A stretch of 55,021 bases of DNA from the NCBI GenBank assembly GCA_964471555.1, contig CAYYGM010000008.1:1-55021 (forward strand), given 5' to 3'. The stretch comes from JADLFV01 sp964471555 (lineage in GTDB: Bacteria > Planctomycetota > Phycisphaerae > Phycisphaerales > Phycisphaeraceae). Positions 24,463 through 31,583 of the stretch are shown piece after piece. Under the pieces are notes generated by a model. It had not been told where the DNA came from. It worked only from the letters and a program-made list of their open reading frames with translations, and did not search any database. The position numbers were made by a program, and so were the translations under genes. Numbering within the stretch: position 1 is the stretch's first letter; every line of letters begins with the position of its first letter.

Positions 24463-24809
24463 GCTCTCGGCCCCTTTCCGCACGGCGCGGGGCCGAAGAC
24501 CTATTCCGTTAGGCCCTGGGGTCGCTCCAAGCTAGGCGATCCGGCCAGGGTTGTCCAATGGTTTGTGGCCAGGCCCACCCGGCGCCTTGGGCCGCGGCGT
24601 GTCCTCAAAACACACACCGACGGCCCAGACTCCGACCGTGACCGCCGGAGCCAGCCGCCTCTGATCCAAACCGACATAACCTGTTCAAAAACAGGATGAT
24701 ACCAGCGTAATGCATCTCCCCGCCTTCCTTAAGCCCCCGCTTCTAGGTCATCGGCGTTCACGGAATGTTTTCATCTAATTTAGGCAGTTTCTGCCGGTTT
24801 CGTGAAGGG
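24463..24809. other. Intergenic between parB and the ABC-secretin gene
   Basis: No gene seen. A 16-bp palindrome, CCTGTT-caaa-AACAGG (24680-24695), lies about 220 bp upstream of the ABC-secretin start and could be an operator or hairpin. A small stem GGCAG/CTGCC (24783-24795) just beyond the parB stop, read on the minus strand, is followed by TAAATT and may be a weak parB terminator. Confidence 0.4.
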
Positions 24810-25895
24810 TTATGACACCTCGACGCCCAATCGGTTCATGATCGCGTCAAATTCGTCCAGCGAGTAGAACTCGATCGTCAGCCGACCGGCCCCCTTCTTG
24901 CGGCTGGGATTCAGATGGACTTTGGTGCCCAACTGCTGGGAGATTTGCTTTTCCAGGTCACGGAAATAGGCGGATTTACCAGCAATTGCCCCCTTGGGCA
25001 GTTTGGTCGGCCCAGCCGCCGCGCCATCGCCGGCAAGCTGTCGCGCCAGCCGCTCAACCTGCCGCACGCTCAACCCCTCACGCACCGCCCTGCCGGCCAG
25101 CGCTTCCTGGGCCTGAACACTGTTCAATCCCGCGATGGCCCGGGCCTGGCCCATGGAAATCAGCTCCTGGCGGACCAGCTCGCGCACGGATTGAGATAAA
25201 TTAAGCAATCTCAACAGGTTGGTGATTGTGGCCCGCTCCAGACCCACGCGCTGGGCGATCTGCTCGTGGCTCAGGTGAAACTGCTCAGCGAGGTTCTTGA
25301 ACGCCTCAGCCCGCTCGATGGGGTTCAGATCTTCGCGCTGGAGGTTCTCGATCAGCGTCCATTCGGTGGCGGTCTGCTCGTCGAGTTCTCGGACCACCGC
25401 AGGGATGCGATCCAACCCCGCCAGTTTGGCTGCTCTCCACCGTCGCTCGCCCGCCACGATCTGATAGCGGGCGGATCCATCACGTGTACTCCCTGCGGTA
25501 GCGCCACCCCCACTTCCGGGGGCGGGGGCGGAGGGGGAAGGGCGGAGGACGATGGGTTGCATCAGGCCGTCGCGGCGGATGGAGGCGGCAAGGCTCTCGA
25601 TGGCTGCCTGCTCGAAGTGCTGGCGGGGCTGATGCGGGTTCGCAGCAATGGCGTCCAGCGGCACGTATTGCAGCCCGTTGCCGCCCTGCTGCCGGTCGCC
25701 GTCGCTATCCATCGTGGCCGCTGTGACATGGCCAGGATCTACGGAAGACCGGGGTTTTTGCATTTCCCGGTGATCCGCAGTGTCCGTTGTCCGAGGTGGT
25801 TCGGGGGTGGGTGGATGCACATGGACAGGGCTGGCGATGAGGCTGGAAAGCCCGCGGCCGAGGCGGGGCGTACGCTTTTTGGTTTTGTCCGACAC
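24810..25895 (-). CDS. parB: Chromosome-partitioning protein ParB
   Basis: A 361-aa ParB/Spo0J protein, a CTP-dependent clamp that loads at parS sites and spreads on DNA. The N-terminal segment RLGRGLSSLIA is the ParA-stimulating motif. The ParB/Srx domain has IAANPHQPRQHFEQAAIESLAASI and the CTP-site GERRWRA. The helix-turn-helix is HLSHEQIAQRVGLERATITNLLRLLNL, and a C-terminal dimer domain follows. Low-complexity Gly/Ser/Pro stretches near residues 25-70 and 125-140 are extra. The GTG start has an excellent AAGGAGG upstream. parA, usually adjacent, is not in the window. Two parS-like sites lie within 750 bp upstream. Confidence 0.95.
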   Translation of the reverse strand: MSDKTKKRTPRLGRGLSSLIASPVHVHPPTPEPPRTTDTADHREMQKPRSSVDPGHVTAATMDSDGDRQQGGNGLQYVPLDAIAANPHQPRQHFEQAAIESLAASIRRDGLMQPIVLRPSPSAPAPGSGGGATAGSTRDGSARYQIVAGERRWRAAKLAGLDRIPAVVRELDEQTATEWTLIENLQREDLNPIERAEAFKNLAEQFHLSHEQIAQRVGLERATITNLLRLLNLSQSVRELVRQELISMGQARAIAGLNSVQAQEALAGRAVREGLSVRQVERLARQLAGDGAAAGPTKLPKGAIAGKSAYFRDLEKQISQQLGTKVHLNPSRKKGAGRLTIEFYSLDEFDAIMNRLGVEVS

Positions 25896-26002
25896 GAGAC
25901 CTCCTTGTCAGGGCAGAGGTGGTATTGAAAGTCCGTTCCCGCGGCAGTGTACCTGCGTGTCCCCGGATCGCCAAGCGTGATTCCGTCAGATTGCCCCTGC
26001 GG

Positions 26003-26018
26003 GGTTTCACGTGGAACA
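26003..26018 (+). promoter_or_regulatory. parS-like ParB-binding site 1
   Basis: GGTTTCACGTGGAACA matches the broadly conserved parS sequence TGTTTCACGTGAAACA at 14 of 16 positions. It lies 108 bp upstream of parB. Confidence 0.8.
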
Positions 26019-26221
26019 TGCGGGCGGCACCCCAAGGTGTCAGCGGATGAGGCACCGCGAATGGTCACTCTGCCCGGGTGTCGTGCGAAGATTGGACTCA
26101 AACTCGAAGAATCGCCCTGCCGACTTGCGACGCCCGCGAACAGCCAATACCAGCATCCCCACAACACCGTACCCCGGCCCATCGGCATCATACGCAACGC
26201 ACGCTGAACTTGCCTGTTTCT

Positions 26222-26287
26222 CCGCCGCTTGCCGCTTCGCGCAATGCCCCGCGAGATCGGAGGGTATCGCGAAGACGCAAGCGGCGG
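26222..26287. repeat. Long imperfect hairpin with REP-like arms
   Basis: Arms of 20 bp, CCGCCGCTTGCCGCTTCGCG (26222-26241) and CGCGAAGACGCAAGCGGCGG (26268-26287), are complementary except for two adjacent positions, with a 26-bp spacer. The arm word recurs at 30639-30657, so this looks like a dispersed palindromic repeat rather than a terminator; there is no T tract. Confidence 0.65.
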
Positions 26288-26623
26288 TGTGTCAGATTGA
26301 GAATGTGCTCCGTATAAGGCTCCTGAAATCGGCCCTGCGGCGACAGACCCGGTTGTTGAGTACGCGACACGTCCCGGCCACCCGCCAGCAGGTCGCCTGA
26401 CCCCCGGAGAATCCCAGCCATGCTGACACACGGTCCCGCCCCGAAAATGCACCGCCACGCGCAACCATTCCGCCTGCTCACGCCCATTGAATCCCCAACC
26501 CTGATATGCACCACAACCCCCGATCTGCCGCCACATTCTCTCGCTCTCAACCGTCGGACTATCTCTCCTCCTGCCTCTCATCGCCGTCAAACCAGCCTAC
26601 TCCCCGCAAACGACGAACCGCAG

Positions 26624-26639
26624 AGTTCCACGTGGAACA
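26624..26639 (+). promoter_or_regulatory. parS-like ParB-binding site 2
   Basis: AGTTCCACGTGGAACA contains a perfect 14-bp palindrome GTTCCACGTGGAAC and matches 13 of 16 positions of the parS consensus. It lies about 620 bp from site 1 in a gene-free stretch between parB and the histidine kinase. Confidence 0.72.
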
Positions 26640-26785
26640 ATCAAGTTTTTTATCGGACCAAGAGGCTTATTTTATATCTTTATATATAACAGTGGCTTAA
26701 TATTTATAACAAGATTGCTTCCACTTTATCTCCCAACCAAGGTTGGACCATAAAAACGCCGATAGCTGCTGTATCCAGGTGTTCC
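26640..26785 (+). other. AT-rich leader upstream of the histidine kinase
   Basis: A sharply AT-rich stretch (about 26640-26720, with TTTTATATCTTTATATATAA and a nearby TTAATATTTATAA) in a GC-rich chromosome. It probably holds the promoter of the kinase gene. No DnaA boxes are visible, so an origin is not supported. The rest of the gap from 25896 contains only the two parS-like sites and the hairpin at 26222. Confidence 0.5.
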
Positions 26786-27703
26786 ATGAGGCAGGCATTC
26801 GAACCTCACATCGCAACAGACGCGGCTGTCGATCCGCCATTGGGCGACCCCTATGCCCTGTTGGAGCGGCTAAACCAACTCCAGCACCAGCTCGATCAGC
26901 TCCATGAGGGCCTGGCTCACACCCAGCGCCTGGCCACCCTCGGCACGCTGTCCGCCATCGTGGCCCACGAGTTCAACAACATCCTCACGCCCATTATCAA
27001 CTACGCCCAGCTCGCCCTGGCCCGACAGGACGATCAGCCGCTGATGAAGAAAGCGGTGACCAAGTCCCTGGAAGGGGCTGAACGGGCTGCCCGTATCTGC
27101 GATTCGATCCTCGGCTTCGCCCACCAGGACGAAAACTCCAGCGAGCACACCGACGTCCACCAGATCCGCCAGATCGTCAGCCAGTCGCTGGAGTGCATGG
27201 CCCGCGAGCCGCGCAAAGACGGGGTTGACCTGGTTTTACAGCTCGAATCGCTCGACGCGGCCGAGTCCGGCTGCCAGATCCCCGTTGCTCCCGTGGCGCT
27301 GCAGCAGGTGCTGGTCAATCTGATCCTCAACGCCCGTCGAGCCCTGGGCCGAAAGGGCGGCCGCATCACCATCGCCGGCTCAATTCAGCCCGAAAACAGC
27401 CTGGAATTGACCATCCAGGACACCGGGCCCGGCGTTCCCGAGCACCTGCGCGACCGCATTTTCGAGCCTTTCGTCACCTGTCCGGTCAACAACGACACCC
27501 CGGACCGCGAAAAGTCCGGCACCGGCCTGGGTCTGAGCATCTGCCAGCAGATCATCCAGCGGGCCGGCGGCTCCATCCAACTTGCCCCCCCCGGAAGTGA
27601 AAATGCGGCGGCTGACTGCGAATCCACCGCCAAAGAGGCCCCAGCAGCAGCCAGCAGCAGCGGCGCAACCTTTCAGATTCGCTTGCCCATCGTTCAGGGC
27701 TGA
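26786..27703 (+). CDS. Soluble sensor histidine kinase
   Basis: A 305-aa kinase without membrane helices. An N-terminal coiled-coil-like stretch (ALLERLNQLQHQLDQLHEGLAH) leads into the dimerisation/phosphoacceptor helix with His61 in AIVAHEFNNILTPI. The catalytic domain carries the N box QQVLVNLILNARRAL, G1 DTGPGVP, the F box region IFEPF, and G2 GTGLGLSI. The pattern is of the NtrB/HisKA group, where the first helix is often HEFNN. There is no PAS or other sensor domain and no response regulator next to it, so its partner and signal are unknown. Confidence 0.9.
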   Translation: MRQAFEPHIATDAAVDPPLGDPYALLERLNQLQHQLDQLHEGLAHTQRLATLGTLSAIVAHEFNNILTPIINYAQLALARQDDQPLMKKAVTKSLEGAERAARICDSILGFAHQDENSSEHTDVHQIRQIVSQSLECMAREPRKDGVDLVLQLESLDAAESGCQIPVAPVALQQVLVNLILNARRALGRKGGRITIAGSIQPENSLELTIQDTGPGVPEHLRDRIFEPFVTCPVNNDTPDREKSGTGLGLSICQQIIQRAGGSIQLAPPGSENAAADCESTAKEAPAAASSSGATFQIRLPIVQG

Positions 27704-27720
27704 TCAAAGACGTAAATCAA

Positions 27721-27790
27721 AATAATTGATGACGCGCGGAGAAAACGCATTTTATAGCTATTAATGCAGGCTAACTGTAAACCAATTATT
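27721..27790. promoter_or_regulatory. AT-rich nested inverted repeats before the GntR-type gene
   Basis: AATAATTG (27721-27728) is repeated in inverse as CAATTATT (27783-27790). Between them lies GCATT (27747-27751) with AATGC (27763-27767) around the palindrome ATAGCTAT. The block ends 8 bp before the regulator's start codon and is a candidate autoregulatory operator. Confidence 0.45.
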
Positions 27791-27798
27791 ATGATTCT

Positions 27799-28959
27799 GT
27801 GCCCAATACCAAGGCCAGAGCGGGACCGGTGGTGCGTGCGACGGCCTCTGTGGTGGCGCGCATGCTGGACGCGGGCGAGTTGGGCGATCCTTTGCCGCCC
27901 GAGCGGGTGCTTGCTCAATGGCTCAGCGTCAATCGTCTGACCTTGCGCTGGGCCATCGACCGCCTGATTGCCATCGGCCGCCTCCAGCGCCACCAGGGCA
28001 GCGGCGTCCGCATTGCCAGCACGGCAGGCTTGCACCAATTTCTGAATCGTTCTGTCATCAAGCCGTCACCCATGGCCGCCGCGTCGGCACCCAACCACGC
28101 GGCGCCGGCGCTGGCATTGATCGCGGACGATCCGCCGCACAGGGTGGGCGGCTGGACGTGGCGCGCGGCCATGCAGATCGCGGGCAGCGCACAGCAGCGG
28201 GGCGATCGCGTCGTCACACTGACGGCCGGCGAATGTCTGCATCCCTCATCATCGCAATCTGCCGCAGCGCATTGTCTGGCCGAACCTTCGAGTCGCGCAT
28301 GGCGCGGAGCGGTGGCACTGAGCGATCGTATCGATGCCTCGACGTTTGAGCGATTGCTTGCGTTGCCGCTGCCGATCGTCGGCCTTGGCCGTTGCCAGGC
28401 CCGCAGTGTCTGGAATGTGATCGACGTGGATTGGTCACCTGCACTGCACGACGCCCTGGATGACTTGCCGAACGATTCACGCGGTGGTGTGCTGATCCTC
28501 ACCAGCGACGACAAGCTTGCGGTCGATCGCCAGCGCTGGTGTGAAGCGTTGGTATGCAGCTTGATTTCGCGTGGTTTTTCAGCGGATCGCCTAACGATTG
28601 TTTCAACGTGTGGTGGAGAAGGTGATGCTTACCTGGTAGTCCGTCGCCATCTTCGCCGAACAAAGGAACTGCCGGCCGCGGTGCTGGCGGATGACGATTT
28701 ATCTGCCGCGGGCGCCCGCCGCGCCCTCGACTGCTGCGGCCGTGATGGATCTCATGTTTTTGTTCTGGGCTGCGGCGGCACGCGCGTCTCTCAATACCTG
28801 CGTCCGCGTCTGCCCACCTTGTCGCCGCCGTTGATGCAGATCACGCAGATCGTGAATGATTGGTTGACCGGCCGCGACGCCGGCCGGCGCTTTGCTCTTC
28901 AGATGTTGTCCGCTCGTTACATCAGGCGCCATGCTTGCGCGCCGACGACCGCTCGCTGA
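27799..28959 (+). CDS. GntR-type HTH transcriptional regulator with periplasmic-binding-like C-terminus
   Basis: A 386-aa protein. Residues 8-72 form a winged helix of GntR type (VARMLDAGELGDPLPPERVLAQWLSVNRLTLRWAIDRLIAIGRLQRHQGSGVRI). The rest has alternating strands and helices reminiscent of the LacI/periplasmic-binding sensor fold (ALALIADDP, LPIVGLGRC, NVIDVDWSPALHDALDDL, GGVLILTSDD), as in AraR-like regulators. Similarity is weak, so the C-terminal assignment is inference. The GTG start at 27799 is used because no ATG in frame fits. It likely binds a sugar-like ligand; the target is unknown. Confidence 0.7.
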   Translation: MPNTKARAGPVVRATASVVARMLDAGELGDPLPPERVLAQWLSVNRLTLRWAIDRLIAIGRLQRHQGSGVRIASTAGLHQFLNRSVIKPSPMAAASAPNHAAPALALIADDPPHRVGGWTWRAAMQIAGSAQQRGDRVVTLTAGECLHPSSSQSAAAHCLAEPSSRAWRGAVALSDRIDASTFERLLALPLPIVGLGRCQARSVWNVIDVDWSPALHDALDDLPNDSRGGVLILTSDDKLAVDRQRWCEALVCSLISRGFSADRLTIVSTCGGEGDAYLVVRRHLRRTKELPAAVLADDDLSAAGARRALDCCGRDGSHVFVLGCGGTRVSQYLRPRLPTLSPPLMQITQIVNDWLTGRDAGRRFALQMLSARYIRRHACAPTTAR

Positions 28960-29108
28960 ACATTTATCGTCTGCTGATTTTCAACAACGGCTGGTTGTCT
29001 GAACTTCCGATCACCAGGTGCCGCAGTGCGAAGCCAATCACTGCGCCCCAGTACAGCCAAGTGGGGAAAAGCTGTCGGCTGGGCGGCTGTGAATTTGGTG
29101 GACAGTGT

Positions 29109-29181
29109 GTGGGAAAGTCGGGCAAGTGGAAAAAATTCAAGTTTTGTGTCGCTGGGTGTTGCGAAGTGGGGTAAAGTGGGT
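29109..29181 (+). promoter_or_regulatory. MraZ-box operator region
   Basis: MraZ proteins bind direct TGGGN repeats spaced 10 bp apart. Here TGGG at 29167 and 29177 sits in the context AAGTGGGGTAAAGTGGGT, exactly 10 bp apart. Looser copies (GTGGGAAAG, GTCGGGCAA, GTGGAAAAA) start at 29109. The cluster ends 34 bp before the mraZ start and fits autoregulation. Confidence 0.65.
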
Positions 29182-29214
29182 AGAGTAATACCCCGTGAGG
29201 CAAGGGCAACCATT

Positions 29215-29655
29215 TTGGTTTTCACCGGCACCTTCGAGCACACGATCGACAGCAAGAACCGACTGGCCATCCCGTCGGAGATTCGCTCCCAGGTGCAGCG
29301 CGAAGCAGGCATCGGTGAAGGTGACCCGATTCGCCTCGTAGTGACCATCGGTATCGGGCGTAGTCTGAGTCTCTATACCGAGGCGGGATTCGAGCAACGG
29401 GCTCGAGAGCTCAAGGGCCTGACTGCCGACCGCCAGAAGTTAAATGCGTTCCGCCGGGTGATTTTTTCACTGTCCCAGCGGCAGGAGCTGGATCGCCAGG
29501 GCCGATTGCTTTTGCCGGCCGAGATGCTCAGGCGGACGGGGCTTTCGGGGCAGGTGGTGCTGATCGGCGTGGATGACCACCTGGAAGTACGCGACAGGGA
29601 TGAATGGCGTCGGGAAGTCGATGCTGTGCTGCAGGAATCGGACGAACTGTTTTGA
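29215..29655 (+). CDS. mraZ: Transcriptional regulator MraZ
   Basis: A 146-aa AbrB-like DNA-binding protein with two SpoVT/MraZ repeats, usually the first gene of the division and cell wall (dcw) cluster. The first repeat opens FTGTFEHTIDSKNRLAIPSEIR; the second has RQELDRQGRLLLPAEMLRRTGL followed by VVLIGVDDHLEVRDRDEW. The TTG at 29215 is taken as start: the family begins at this point and AAGGG lies 8 bases upstream, whereas the longer open frame reads through the operator. rsmH, which normally follows, is absent, and about 1 kb without a clear gene comes next. Confidence 0.9.
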   Translation: MVFTGTFEHTIDSKNRLAIPSEIRSQVQREAGIGEGDPIRLVVTIGIGRSLSLYTEAGFEQRARELKGLTADRQKLNAFRRVIFSLSQRQELDRQGRLLLPAEMLRRTGLSGQVVLIGVDDHLEVRDRDEWRREVDAVLQESDELF

Positions 29656-30443
29656 GAATCCATGATGGAGGCAGCCGCAGCGGCTGGGAAAAGCGGGGCG
29701 GCTGGAGCCAATAGCCGCGGCCGCGAGCGAATGTGGTGAAGGAGAAATATCGGGGTTTTCCCGGCAATGTCAGTGGTTTGCCAGCAACAAGCCTATTTTT
29801 AAGGGGTTGAAGCGGACTTCACCTCTGGATCAGCGGGCCAGGCAAGCGAAAGCGAAAGGGGCCAAAGAACCTAGCAACGGACAACAAGGGAACCTGACGG
29901 CGGCGGAAGCTGTTTGCCTTGCTGGATTGTCGGCCCGCGGTGCAGCCGCGAGCGCCACGATCGCTGGAAGAGATGAGCAGAGGATCCTTCGCCGGCCGGC
30001 AGACATGTTGGCTGACCAGGGACGGTCCGTGCAGCAGGCTGCCGGCGCTCAGATCGTGCGGGTTGCGGCCCGCTCGATATCAGCGAAGGGAAGAACGGAT
30101 TCGGCTGTCGCGGCCACCGGCGCACCATCCCGCAAGCCACGGTCGGCTTCACGGGATGACGGCCATGCATCAGTGATCGGATGTCCCCATTCGACCTGTT
30201 AGGCGTCGCCGGTCAAGCAAGTGACGGCACCTTCGCTGATTTTATCCCGTCCCCCGGCGGCTGCGTCCCAATCCACAGGCCCTGCACAGGGTCCGCACCA
30301 CCGGCCCAATTTGCCCCCAAAGCGGCATTCTTACCAGCGGTTCAGGCTGCTTTGGATTATAGGACGTTGCACGGAAATGCTTGCCAGTGGCGAAAATAGG
30401 AAAAAATTGGTGTTGGCTATAGAACTGAACCGATCAGAAATCG
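29656..30443 (+). other. Gene-poor stretch with RNA-like helices
   Basis: No convincing coding region. A 131-codon frame (29807-30202) has a TTG start without spaced ribosome binding site and shadow-like composition. Nested complementary segments are visible: GCGGGCC (29833-29839) with GGCCCGC (29932-29938), and inside it GGCAAGC (29841-29847) with GTTTGCC (29912-29918). A second hairpin pairs CATCCCG/CGGGATG (30126-30158) and AAGCC/GGCTT. These could belong to a structured RNA or to the mraZ 3' region. Hallmark segments of RNase P RNA, tmRNA and SRP RNA were looked for and not found. Confidence 0.4.
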
Positions 30444-30553
30444 TATAATCAACATGGGTCATGCGGTCGAGGTGCGATCGCAGGGCCCTGTCAATTTGAT
30501 CTTTCTCCTCCGCCGTGCCCCACGACTTAGCTCGCTGGGGTGCGGTTTTTTTT
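30444..30553 (+). ncRNA. Candidate small RNA with promoter box and terminator
   Basis: A perfect -10 box TATAAT (30444-30449) is followed about 100 bases later by a strong intrinsic terminator (30513-30553), with no open frame between. The implied transcript of about 100 nt starts near 30456. It carries a C/U-rich stretch (CTTTCTCCTCC, 30501-30511) complementary to Shine-Dalgarno sequences, as in many trans-acting small RNAs. No good -35 box is visible at the expected spacing. An extended mraZ transcript is the main alternative. Confidence 0.4.
30513..30553 (+). terminator. Strong rho-independent terminator
   Basis: A 10-bp stem, CCGTGCCCCA / TGGGGTGCGG (two wobble pairs), with a 13-base loop and eight T residues. 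It faces the plus strand although the next gene is on the minus strand, so it must end a transcript from the mraZ side or a small RNA. Confidence 0.85.
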
Positions 30554-30638
30554 ATGGGCTTGTTGTTTGTTGCCACCACATGCGGCGCGAACACTGATCA
30601 CACACCGCGCATCACACGCACCCTCAGCCTCGCGCCTC

Positions 30639-30657
30639 GCCGCTTGCGGCTTCGCGC
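30639..30657. repeat. REP-like word shared with 26222
   Basis: GCCGCTTGCGGCTTCGCGC contains the mini-hairpin GCCGC-TT-GCGGC and repeats the arm of the hairpin at 26222-26287 almost exactly. Confidence 0.5.
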
Positions 30658-30707
30658 AGCGCCGCGGCGTCTCACCAACTTCCCGTATCAACACACATCG
30701 CCCCCGC

Positions 30708-31577
30708 TCAACTGATCTTCAGCAGAGACGCACAGGTGTCGAAGCGATAACGCTCCAGCAGCATCTTCAATTTGCCGGCCGTGCTGTGCAGTCCGACATA
30801 ACACTTGAACCGCCGGTGCAGCGGCATGGGCACGCGCGGGCACTCAGGCGCGAAATCGCGCGGATGCAGATAGACCACGGCCGGGATCCCCTGGGCGTTG
30901 AGCTGATCGAAGCCGCGCCGGATCAGCCACGGCGGCAGCAGCCGCACATAGCCGCCACCGGAAAAAGGTAGCGGCCTACCCATGAAGCGCATCACGCTCA
31001 TGGGCAGCTCCGGCATGCTTCGCCCGGACGGCGTCTTCTCGAACACATGGGCCCGCACCGGACACGGATATCCGCCATGCCCGCGCCGAGCGGGGAACAG
31101 ACTGGCGTCGTACTTCAACCCCAGGTCCAGCAACACATCAAACACCCATTCGCTTCCGGGGGTGATGGAGAACGACGGAGCGCGAAAGCCCAGCACCTTT
31201 TTGCCCGCTGCCTGTTCGATCACATCGATCGATTGCTCGAGATCCTCGCGCAGTTCCTGTTGCGGAAGGTCATAGCACTTGCGATGCCAATAGGAATGCG
31301 TCGCCACCTCGTGCCCAGCCTCCGCGATGCGCTGGACCAGTTGCGGGTAACGCTCTGCGATCCAGCCCAGAATGAAGAACGTGCCCCGCACCCCCGCATC
31401 GCCGATCGTCTGCAGGATCCAATCCGTGTGTCGCTCCACCAACGATTCGTAACCGTCCCACTTCCGCGGGTCCGCCACCGCCTCGATCTCCACCATGTGG
31501 AACCAGTCCTCGATGTCGAAGGACAGGGCGTTGATGATCGGCGAAGCGTTCGTGTTGGCGTTTTGCGTTTCGTTCAT
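30708..31577 (-). CDS. Polysaccharide deacetylase (exosortase-locus type, DUF3473)
   Basis: A 289-aa NodB-fold deacetylase that would remove acetyl groups from amino sugars in an exopolysaccharide. The metal/catalytic set is visible: D21 in NALSFDIEDWFH and the histidine motif in EVATHSYWHRK. GVRGTFFILGWIAERYP is the family's first strand-helix, and GFRAPSFSI and YDASLFP follow. A C-terminal DUF3473-like segment includes YLHPRDF. This arrangement is that of the deacetylases found with EpsH/exosortase A loci. It starts 6 bp after the GNAT gene and is the last gene of the minus-strand operon. No exosortase gene lies in the window. Confidence 0.92.
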   Translation of the reverse strand: MNETQNANTNASPIINALSFDIEDWFHMVEIEAVADPRKWDGYESLVERHTDWILQTIGDAGVRGTFFILGWIAERYPQLVQRIAEAGHEVATHSYWHRKCYDLPQQELREDLEQSIDVIEQAAGKKVLGFRAPSFSITPGSEWVFDVLLDLGLKYDASLFPARRGHGGYPCPVRAHVFEKTPSGRSMPELPMSVMRFMGRPLPFSGGGYVRLLPPWLIRRGFDQLNAQGIPAVVYLHPRDFAPECPRVPMPLHRRFKCYVGLHSTAGKLKMLLERYRFDTCASLLKIS

Positions 31578-31583
31578 GGCTCG

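Noticed and set aside
21475..24699. Long plus-strand open frame (1,074 codons) opposite the ABC-secretin gene
   Set aside because: The minus-strand frame carries all ABC and secretin motifs; the plus-strand product is low-complexity Gly/His/Arg shadow sequence.
25896..26785. Replication origin at the AT-rich stretch near parS and parB
   Set aside because: No DnaA-box cluster (TTATNCACA) on either strand and no dnaA, dnaN or gidA nearby.
29807..30202. 131-codon frame after mraZ
   Set aside because: TTG start without spaced ribosome binding site, Ala/Arg/Ser-rich composition and no family pattern; RNA-like structure is seen instead.
29656..30555. RNase P RNA, tmRNA or SRP RNA in the gap after mraZ
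   Set aside because: The conserved segments of these RNAs (for example GAGGAAAGTCCGG, the tmRNA tag frame, the SRP tetraloop region) were not found.
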